Positions 6,482 through 11,054 of a stretch of 11,054 nucleotides of DNA are shown here, piece after piece. The notes under the pieces are model-generated. The model was not told the origin of the DNA, did no database searches, and was given only the letters and a program-made list of their open reading frames with translations. The translations under genes were made by a program, and so were the position numbers. Position 1 is the first letter of the stretch, and each line of letters starts with the position of its first letter. Source of the stretch: an uncultured Eubacteriales bacterium (GTDB taxonomy: Bacteria > Bacillota > Clostridia > Oscillospirales > Oscillospiraceae); the NCBI GenBank assembly GCA_900556935.1, contig USQL01000073.1, positions 1 through 11,054 on the forward strand, given 5' to 3'.

Positions 6482-7318
6482 TTGTCGGATAACTGGGTCG
6501 TACAAAACTTAGAAAAGGCCCTCAACATCTGGAATGACAAGCTAAGCGAAATCTGGCAGCTCATTACCCAATCCCCAACCAGCTTCAAGGGCGGCACCCT
6601 TTGGAATGTGGTGTCCAGCATTCACGGAGCCTTGCAGGCCATTGGCTATGCCCTGCTGGTATTGTTCTTTGTGATCGGTGTGATGAAAACCTGCGGTTCT
6701 TTGACAGAAGTCAAACGCCCGGAACACGCATTGCGGCTGTTCGTGCGGTTTGCCCTTGCTAAGGGCGTGATCTCCTACGGCATGGATTTGATGCTGGCAC
6801 TATTGGACATTGTGCAGGGGGTGATCTCCACCATCATGCAGGCAGCTGGCTTTGGACAGCCCCAGTCCGCTGTGCTGCCGTCTGAAATTGTTTCGGCTAT
6901 TGAGGACTGCGGATTCTTTGAATCCATCCCGCTATGGGCGGTGACGCTGATCGGCGGGCTATTCATCTGGGTGCTGTCTTTTCAGATGATCCTAAGCGTC
7001 TACGGGCGCTTTTTCAAAATGTATATGTACACAGCCATTGCCCCCATTCCGCTGTCCACCTTTGCCGGGGAACCCACCCAGAGCATTGGCAAGTGCTTTC
7101 TCAAAAGCTACGCTTCCGTCTGCCTGGAAGGAGCCGTCATCGTTCTGGCCTGCGTGATTTTTTCCGCCTTTGCATCCTCGCCCCCTGTGGTGGATGCGGG
7201 AGCGGCAGCTGCTACGATGGTGTGGAGCTATATCGGAGAGCTGATCTTCAATATGCTGATCCTCGTGGGGTCCGTGAAGATGGCAGACCGGGTCGTGCGG
7301 GAGATGATGGGGCTGTAA
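6482..7318 (+). CDS. VirB6/TrbL-like polytopic membrane protein (CD1112-type)
   Basis: The product is a 278-aa integral membrane protein with about six hydrophobic segments, near residues 49-69, 93-119, 151-172, 177-195, 212-230 and 247-266. The loop carrying YGRFFKMYMYTAIAPIPLSTF and the small-residue-rich C-terminal helices are typical of the VirB6/TrbL-like proteins of clostridial conjugative elements (the CD1112 family in C. difficile CTn nomenclature). Such proteins form part of the inner-membrane channel for the transferred strand. The start is TTG 6482, seven bases after AGGAGGTG at 6467-6474; no better ATG exists nearby. Gene order VirD4, Maff2, VirB6-like is as expected. The stop TAA at 7316-7318 touches the operator-like repeats of the following toxin-antitoxin promoter. 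Confidence 0.87.
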   Translation: MSDNWVVQNLEKALNIWNDKLSEIWQLITQSPTSFKGGTLWNVVSSIHGALQAIGYALLVLFFVIGVMKTCGSLTEVKRPEHALRLFVRFALAKGVISYGMDLMLALLDIVQGVISTIMQAAGFGQPQSAVLPSEIVSAIEDCGFFESIPLWAVTLIGGLFIWVLSFQMILSVYGRFFKMYMYTAIAPIPLSTFAGEPTQSIGKCFLKSYASVCLEGAVIVLACVIFSAFASSPPVVDAGAAAATMVWSYIGELIFNMLILVGSVKMADRVVREMMGL

Positions 7319-7368
7319 CGAAAAATCGTTCGATTTCTCTTGATAATTTCGTTCGATTCGTGTATAAT
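7317..7368 (+). promoter_or_regulatory. Promoter and operator-like repeats of the toxin-antitoxin cassette
   Basis: A near-consensus housekeeping promoter is visible: TTGATA at 7340-7345 and TATAAT at 7363-7368 with 17-bp spacing, about 29 bases before the antitoxin start. It is overlaid by repeats of TCGTTCGA. There is an inverted pair AACGA/TCGTT (7317-7321 with 7326-7330), a palindrome AATCGTTCGATT at 7324-7335, and a second CGTTCGATT at 7350-7358, 23 bp from the first. The repeats flank the -35 box and fill the spacer, as expected for autorepression by an antitoxin or antitoxin-toxin complex. Confidence 0.8.
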
Positions 7369-7396
7369 GGGAATACACCGAAAGGAGGTTTGACCT

Positions 7397-7612
7397 ATGT
7401 CCATTACCGCAACAGAACTAAAACTGAACCTCGGGAAATATCTTCTGCTGGCAGCCACCCAGGACATCTATATCACCCGCAACGGGAAAACCATTGCCAA
7501 GCTGGTATCTCCCTACCAGGACCGCGTGGACACCGTTGACGCATTGTTTGGCAGTGTCCCAGACACCATGACTCTGGAGGAAGCACGGGAGGAGCGGTTG
7601 AATTCCCTATGA
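7397..7612 (+). CDS. Phd/YefM-family antitoxin
   Basis: The product has 71 residues. The N-terminal part has the Phd/YefM fold pattern: SITATELKLNLGKYLLLA (helix), then DIYITRNGKTIAKLVSP (beta hairpin), which dimerises and binds the operator. The C-terminal part is acidic and basic by turns (TLEEAREERLNSL) and would wrap around the toxin. The ATG at 7397 has AAAGGAGG at 7381-7388. The stop overlaps the toxin start in an ATGA, the classical arrangement that ensures antitoxin is made first. It has its own strong promoter and probable operators, so transcription is likely independent of the conjugation operon and autoregulated. The family is clear; pairing with the PIN toxin is clear from position and overlap. 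Confidence 0.9.
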   Translation: MSITATELKLNLGKYLLLAATQDIYITRNGKTIAKLVSPYQDRVDTVDALFGSVPDTMTLEEAREERLNSL

Positions 7613-8034
7613 AGGCAATCTTAGATACCTGCGTCGTCATTGACTTTCTGCAAAAGAGAGAACCTTTTGCACCTACCGCGCTCCAAATTTTCCGGGCCGC
7701 TGCCGGAGAGCAGTTTACCGGGTGCATTACCGCCAAGTCCGCTACGGACATTTACTATCTGACCCACCGCTGCACACACAGCGATGAAAAAGCCCGAAAT
7801 ATTCTGAATAGTCTGCTTAGTATTGTCAGTATGCTGGACAGCACAGCGGTAGATGTTTTTCATGCGCTATCCTCGGAAACCACCGATTTTGAGGATGCCG
7901 TGATGATTGAAACCGCAATCCGTTCCAAGGTGGACTGCATCATTACCCGGAATACGAAGGACTACATGAAATCTCCTGTACCCGTATACACCCCGGATGA
8001 TTTTATGAAGGCTCTGGAAGATGAATTTGTATAG
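7609..8034 (+). CDS. vapC: VapC-type PIN-domain toxin
   Basis: The product is a 141-aa PIN domain of the PIN_3 kind, expected to be a Mg-dependent RNase that cuts tRNA or other RNA when the antitoxin is lost. Visible active-site features are Asp6 in ILDTCVVIDFL, the acidic pair in DFEDAVMIETA (Asp93, Asp96), and ITRNTKDY (Asn115, Asp118). The C-terminal PVYTPDDFMKAL matches the usual ending of this group. The second acidic position normally found in mid-domain may be Asp47 in TAKSATDIYY; I am less sure of it. Length is normal and no frameshift is seen. It starts within the antitoxin stop codon (ATGA overlap) and is followed seven bases later by an intrinsic terminator. Its base composition appears a little richer in AT than the transfer genes around it. 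Confidence 0.9.
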   Translation: MKAILDTCVVIDFLQKREPFAPTALQIFRAAAGEQFTGCITAKSATDIYYLTHRCTHSDEKARNILNSLLSIVSMLDSTAVDVFHALSSETTDFEDAVMIETAIRSKVDCIITRNTKDYMKSPVPVYTPDDFMKALEDEFV

Positions 8035-8040
8035 GCATTT

Positions 8041-8072
8041 ACCGTCCGATATTTCCGGGCGGTTTTGCTTTT
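8041..8072 (+). terminator. Intrinsic terminator of the toxin-antitoxin operon
   Basis: The stem ACCGTCCG (8041-8048) pairs with CGGGCGGT (8056-8063) with one G-T wobble and a 7-nt loop. It is followed by TTTTGCTTTT. It begins seven bases after the vapC stop codon, as expected for the end of a self-contained two-gene unit. Confidence 0.82.
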
Positions 8073-8135
8073 CATCCCACAGAATCAAATCAGCGCCGAA
8101 ACAACATAACTGACCTCTTTTCTCACACCGCAAAA

Positions 8136-8180
8136 ACTAGGGAACTTTTTCAACAATATTGGACTAAAAAGTTCCCTAGT
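8136..8180. repeat. 15-bp perfect inverted repeat in the leader of prgI
   Basis: ACTAGGGAACTTTTT at 8136-8150 pairs perfectly with its complement at 8166-8180, with a 15-nt loop. On the minus strand the stem is followed by a T-run (complement of AAAAA at 8132-8136), so it could terminate transcription coming from the right. On the plus strand no T-run follows. The bases GGACTA (8161-8166) and TAGTCC (8177-8182) can form a competing smaller hairpin. No coding sequence is visible in the 209 bases between vapC and prgI; these hairpins are its main content. Confidence 0.72.
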
Positions 8181-8188
8181 CCATATTC

Positions 8189-8221
8189 AAACGTCTTCCG
8201 TCTGGAGGACGTTTTTCTTTT
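8189..8221 (+). terminator. Terminator-like hairpin just upstream of prgI
   Basis: An 11-bp stem (8189-8199 with 8204-8214, one G-T wobble, loop GTCT) runs straight into TTTTTCTTTT at 8212-8221. This is a good intrinsic terminator by sequence. It lies only nine bases before the AAGGAGG of prgI (8231-8237), so it must be read through for prgI and virB4 to be expressed from any upstream promoter. It could act as an attenuator. Confidence 0.75.
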
Positions 8222-8243
8222 ACAAAAAACAAGGAGGAAACCA

Positions 8244-8603
8244 TTGGAAGTAAAAATCAACAAAGAGATCCAGTCCTACAGTGAATCTATGTTCTTTGGC
8301 CTCTCCATGCGGCAGTGCGGCTTCTCGCTGGCGGCAATGCTGGTTGCCGTGGGGCTGTATTTTCTGCTGAAGCCCTATGTGGGTACGGAAACCGTCAGTT
8401 GGATGTGTATTCTGGGAGCCGCACCTTTTGCGGCTATGGGATTCATGAACTACCACGGCATGACCGCTGAACAGCTGGCCTGGGTCTGGATTCGTTCGGA
8501 ATTGCTGGAACCAAAGCGGCTTATTTCTGAGCCGGACAATCTCTACTACAAGCTGTTGGAGAACACCATCTCTAACCACGAAAAGGAGGCGTATAAGAAA
8601 TGA
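8244..8603 (+). CDS. prgI: PrgI-family membrane protein of the conjugation apparatus
   Basis: The product has 119 residues with a short polar N-terminus (EVKINKEIQSYSESMFFGLSM in outline). Two membrane segments follow, near residues 26-44 and 50-66, then a conserved amphipathic part with GMTAEQLAWVWIRSELL and a polar C-terminus. This is the layout of the PrgI family, small inner-membrane partners that always accompany VirB4 in Gram-positive conjugation systems and play the VirB3-like part (inference). The start is TTG 8244, six bases after AAGGAGG at 8231-8237; no ATG fits. The last codons overlap virB4 by four bases (ATGA). Transcription probably depends on the hairpin-rich leader upstream. 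Confidence 0.88.
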   Translation: MEVKINKEIQSYSESMFFGLSMRQCGFSLAAMLVAVGLYFLLKPYVGTETVSWMCILGAAPFAAMGFMNYHGMTAEQLAWVWIRSELLEPKRLISEPDNLYYKLLENTISNHEKEAYKK

Positions 8604-10921
8604 TGAAATCCATTCGTACTTTGGTGCGACAGGACCGGGAGAAGTATGTGATTCCTCGCCGTGTCCAGGATGTGATCCCCATTCAGAAAATCTGGGAGGA
8701 CGGGATTTTTCTCACCGGTGGGCGGTACGCGAAAACCTTCCGCTTTACGGACATCAATTATCAGGTAGCCTCGGAGCCGGACAAAGAAAAGATGTTCCGG
8801 GGCTACTCTGCCCTTATCAACAGTCTGGATTGCGGAGCTACCACCAAAATCACCATCTTCAACCATAAGATGAGCCAGATCAACTTTGAAAAGTCCATCC
8901 TCATGCCCATGCAGTGGGATGGCCTGGACGACTACCGGGAGGAATACAACCAGATGCTTCTGGACAAGGCCACCAACGGCAACGGCATTGTCCAGGAGAA
9001 GTTCTTGACAGTTTCTGTCCGCAAAAAGGATGTGGATGCCGCCCGGAGCTTCTTCGCCCGTGTGGAAGCGGACCTGTCCTCTCACTTCGCTGCCCTTGGC
9101 TCCACCTGCGGCCCCATGAACGCCATGGAACGGCTGCAAATTCTCCACCGTTTCTACCGCAGGGGAGAGGAAAACGAGTTTCGCTTCTCTTTGCGGGACT
9201 CTGCCCGGAAGGGTCACAGCTTCCGGGACTACATCTGCCCGGATTCCATGGAACGGCACAGCGACTATCTCCAGATTGGGAAACGGTACGCCAGGGTACT
9301 GTACCTCAAGGACTACGCCAGCTACATTCAGGATGATTTCGTATCCGAATTGACGGACTTGAACCGGGACATGATGCTCTCCATTGACATGGTACCCATT
9401 CCCACAGATGAAGCCGTTCGGGAGGTGGAAAACCGGCTTCTCGGTGTGGAGACAAACATCACCAACTGGCAGCGCCGCCAGAACAGCAACAACAATTTCT
9501 CCGCTGTTGTCCCCTATGACATGGAATTGCAGCGGAAGGAAAGCAAGGAGTTTTTGGATGATCTGACCACCCGTGACCAGCGGATGATCTTCGGTATCCT
9601 GACCATGGTCATTACCGCGGATACCAAGGAACAGCTGGATATGGATACGGACGCCGTTCTCTCTACCGCCCGGAAGCGCATGTGCCAGATGGCGGTTCTC
9701 AAGTATCAGCAGATGGATGGCCTGAACACAGTCCTGCCCATTGGCACCCGGAAGCTCAACGCCTTCCGCACCCTGACCACGGAGAGTCTTGCGGTGTTCA
9801 TGCCCTTTAAGGTCCAGGAGATCATGGACAAGGGCGGTATCTATTTTGGAGAAAACGCCATCTCCCACAACCTCATCATGTGCAACAAGGAAAACCTTTT
9901 GAACCAGTCTGCGTTTCTGCTGGGTGTTCCCGGCTCTGGTAAGTCTTTCTCCGCCAAGGAGCTGATGACCTTCCTGATGCTGAACACCGAGGACGATATT
10001 CTTGTCTGCGATCCCGAAGGGGAGTACGCTCCTCTGGTGGAGGCCATGGGGGATATGGGTTCCGTGATCCATGTTTCTGCAGGCGGGCGGGATCGGCTCA
10101 ACGCCATGTACATGGTGGACGGCTATGGGGAGAACAACCCCATTGTGGTCAAGTCCGAGTTCATCCTATCCCTGATTGAGCAGATCGACAAGAAAGGGGT
10201 TGGGCCCCAGCACAAATCCATTATTGACCGCTGCATTACCATTGTCTACCGCAACGCCGCCTATACCGGCACGGTTCCAACCCTCTGCACCCTGCGGGAC
10301 ACCCTGCTGGAGCAGCCGGAGCCGGAGGCAAAGCAGATTGCGTTGTCTTTGGAGCTGTACACCACCGGCTCTCTGGATATTTTCGGAAAGCAGAGCAATG
10401 TAGACCTGGATAAGCGGGTGGTGGTATTTGACATTCACGGCCTGGGTGCGCAGCTGAAACCCACCGGCCTGCTGGTCATTACGGACACCATGCTGAACCG
10501 TGTGACCCTGAACTGGAAGAAAGGCAAGCGGACCCATGTATTCATTGACGAATTCCATGTGGTTTTTGAAAATGAGTTCTCCGCCGCCTTCTTCAACTCC
10601 GCATGGCGGCAGTTCCGAAAGCGCAATGCTTTTCCCACAGCAATTACCCAGAATGTGGAATATTTGCTGGATTCTGTTCAGGCCAGCACCATGCTTTCCA
10701 ACTCCGAGTTTATTGTCATGCTGAATCAGGCGGCATCTGACCGGGAAAAGCTGGGCAGACTCCTGAACATTTCCAACGAGCAGATGAACTACATCACCAA
10801 TGTGGAAGCCGGTTCCGGCCTTATCAAATATGGCAGTGCCCTGGTACCTTTCATCAACCGTTTTCCGAAAAATACCAAGCTCTACCAGCTTATGACCACC
10901 CGCCCTAATGAAAAGTTTTGA
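8600..10921 (+). CDS. virB4: VirB4-type conjugation ATPase (CD1110-type)
   Basis: The product is the 773-aa ATPase that powers assembly and operation of the conjugation channel. The N-terminal half (about 1-400) is the VirB4/TrbE-type platform domain. The P-loop is GVPGSGKS at 442-449 (Lys448), followed by ILVCDPEGEYAPL near 480. The Walker B is HVFIDEF with Asp650/Glu651, and a downstream AITQNVEYLL motif supplies the conserved Gln. All key residues are present and the frame is intact. It starts at ATG 8600, overlapping the prgI stop, with AAAAGGAGG at 8581-8589. In C. difficile CTn elements the matching gene (CD1110) is normally followed by an NlpC/P60-type cell-wall hydrolase; none starts before the window ends. 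A hairpin follows the stop. Confidence 0.95.
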   Translation: MMKSIRTLVRQDREKYVIPRRVQDVIPIQKIWEDGIFLTGGRYAKTFRFTDINYQVASEPDKEKMFRGYSALINSLDCGATTKITIFNHKMSQINFEKSILMPMQWDGLDDYREEYNQMLLDKATNGNGIVQEKFLTVSVRKKDVDAARSFFARVEADLSSHFAALGSTCGPMNAMERLQILHRFYRRGEENEFRFSLRDSARKGHSFRDYICPDSMERHSDYLQIGKRYARVLYLKDYASYIQDDFVSELTDLNRDMMLSIDMVPIPTDEAVREVENRLLGVETNITNWQRRQNSNNNFSAVVPYDMELQRKESKEFLDDLTTRDQRMIFGILTMVITADTKEQLDMDTDAVLSTARKRMCQMAVLKYQQMDGLNTVLPIGTRKLNAFRTLTTESLAVFMPFKVQEIMDKGGIYFGENAISHNLIMCNKENLLNQSAFLLGVPGSGKSFSAKELMTFLMLNTEDDILVCDPEGEYAPLVEAMGDMGSVIHVSAGGRDRLNAMYMVDGYGENNPIVVKSEFILSLIEQIDKKGVGPQHKSIIDRCITIVYRNAAYTGTVPTLCTLRDTLLEQPEPEAKQIALSLELYTTGSLDIFGKQSNVDLDKRVVVFDIHGLGAQLKPTGLLVITDTMLNRVTLNWKKGKRTHVFIDEFHVVFENEFSAAFFNSAWRQFRKRNAFPTAITQNVEYLLDSVQASTMLSNSEFIVMLNQAASDREKLGRLLNISNEQMNYITNVEAGSGLIKYGSALVPFINRFPKNTKLYQLMTTRPNEKF

Positions 10922-10939
10922 ATAATGGAAAGAAATGCG

Positions 10940-10966
10940 AAGAACGGCTGAATTTCAGCCGTTCTT
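10940..10966. terminator. Bidirectional-looking hairpin after virB4
   Basis: There is a perfect 12-bp stem: AAGAACGGCTGA at 10940-10951 pairs with TCAGCCGTTCTT at 10955-10966, with loop ATT. It lies 18 bases after the virB4 stop. The T-run is short on both strands (TTCTT), so termination strength is uncertain, but the position between convergent reading frames fits a shared terminator. The minus-strand stop codon falls inside the stem. Confidence 0.65.
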
Positions 10967-11053
10967 GCCCAAATGTCTTTCGATAAAAATTTTTGTTTCG
11001 TTGTCATAGCGATTGTAGCCAGGATAACAGACTTTGGTCTTTCTGCCAACTTG
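10955..11053 (-). CDS. Possible 3' end of a convergent gene (partial)
   Basis: On the minus strand a frame is open from the window edge (11053) to TGA at 10957-10955, giving 32 C-terminal residues. These include KTKVCYPGYNRYDNETKIF and end FIERHLGKNG. The composition looks protein-like and the frame ends in a hairpin suited to termination. I do not recognise a family and the gene start lies outside the window. A plus-strand frame across the same bases (ATG at 10973) lacks a ribosome binding site and follows the hairpin, so it is less likely. If real, this gene interrupts the usual downstream gene order of the transfer operon. Confidence 0.42.
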   Translation of the reverse strand, partial: QVGRKTKVCYPGYNRYDNETKIFIERHLGKNG

Positions 11054-11054
11054 T

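Noticed and set aside
8159..8187. Possible promoter TTGGAC-17-CATATT before prgI
   Set aside because: Only three and four matches to the consensus boxes, and it would still be followed by the terminator-like stem at 8189.
8546..10072. 508-codon open frame on the minus strand
   Set aside because: It lies antisense to virB4, has no recognisable motifs and is explained by the GC-rich third positions of the real gene.
10973..11054. Plus-strand open frame from ATG 10973 to the window end
   Set aside because: No ribosome binding site and directly behind a hairpin; the opposite strand reads more like protein, though neither can be settled here.
1..11054. CRISPR array, tRNA, rRNA, integrase or resistance gene
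   Set aside because: Looked for by eye; no regularly spaced repeats, RNA gene folds or corresponding protein motifs were seen.

Overview
The window is the conjugation core of an integrative and conjugative element (ICE) of the Tn1549 / clostridial CTn type. These elements are common in gut Clostridia (Oscillospiraceae and Lachnospiraceae). This reading rests on gene content, gene order, near-perfect AAGGAGG ribosome binding sites, frequent TTG/GTG starts and a GC-rich third codon position. The species cannot be named from this stretch. No integrase, attachment site, resistance gene, tRNA, rRNA or CRISPR array is visible.

Layout on the + strand. First come a 5'-truncated DUF3846-type gene (1-429) and a 59-codon small gene with a TTG start (460-639). 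A structured non-coding segment follows (653-721), a good oriT candidate with two hairpins enclosed by an outer stem. Next is the DNA-processing block: a MobC-like ribbon-helix-helix accessory protein (736-1068), a MobP relaxase (1072-2511), a PcfB/DUF3801 protein (2453-3184), an ArdC-like protein whose zincin motif is degenerate (3186-4028), and a 62-aa hypothetical protein (4040-4228). The transfer machinery then begins with the VirD4-type coupling ATPase (4218-6107), the Maff2 small membrane protein (6055-6426) and a VirB6/TrbL-like channel protein (6482-7318).

A Phd/YefM-type antitoxin and a VapC-type PIN toxin (7397-8034) then interrupt the machinery. They carry their own consensus promoter, repeated operator-like half sites and a terminator. 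After a 209-nt leader with three hairpins, one of them terminator-like and directly upstream of the next ribosome binding site, the machinery resumes with PrgI (8244-8603) and the VirB4 ATPase (8600-10921). A 12-bp hairpin closes the block, and the last 100 bases probably hold the 3' end of a convergent minus-strand gene.

How the parts would work together (inference from the families): MobC and the relaxase nick oriT, PcfB links the relaxosome to VirD4, and VirD4 delivers the relaxase-DNA complex to a channel built from VirB6-like, Maff2 and PrgI proteins and powered by VirB4. The ArdC-like protein may protect or bind incoming single-stranded DNA. The toxin-antitoxin pair would stabilise the element. 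The most notable points are the oriT-like three-way junction, the toxin-antitoxin cassette inside the secretion operon with a hairpin-rich leader before prgI, and the double loss of zinc ligands in the ArdC-like protein. I found no clearly new multi-gene system beyond these.
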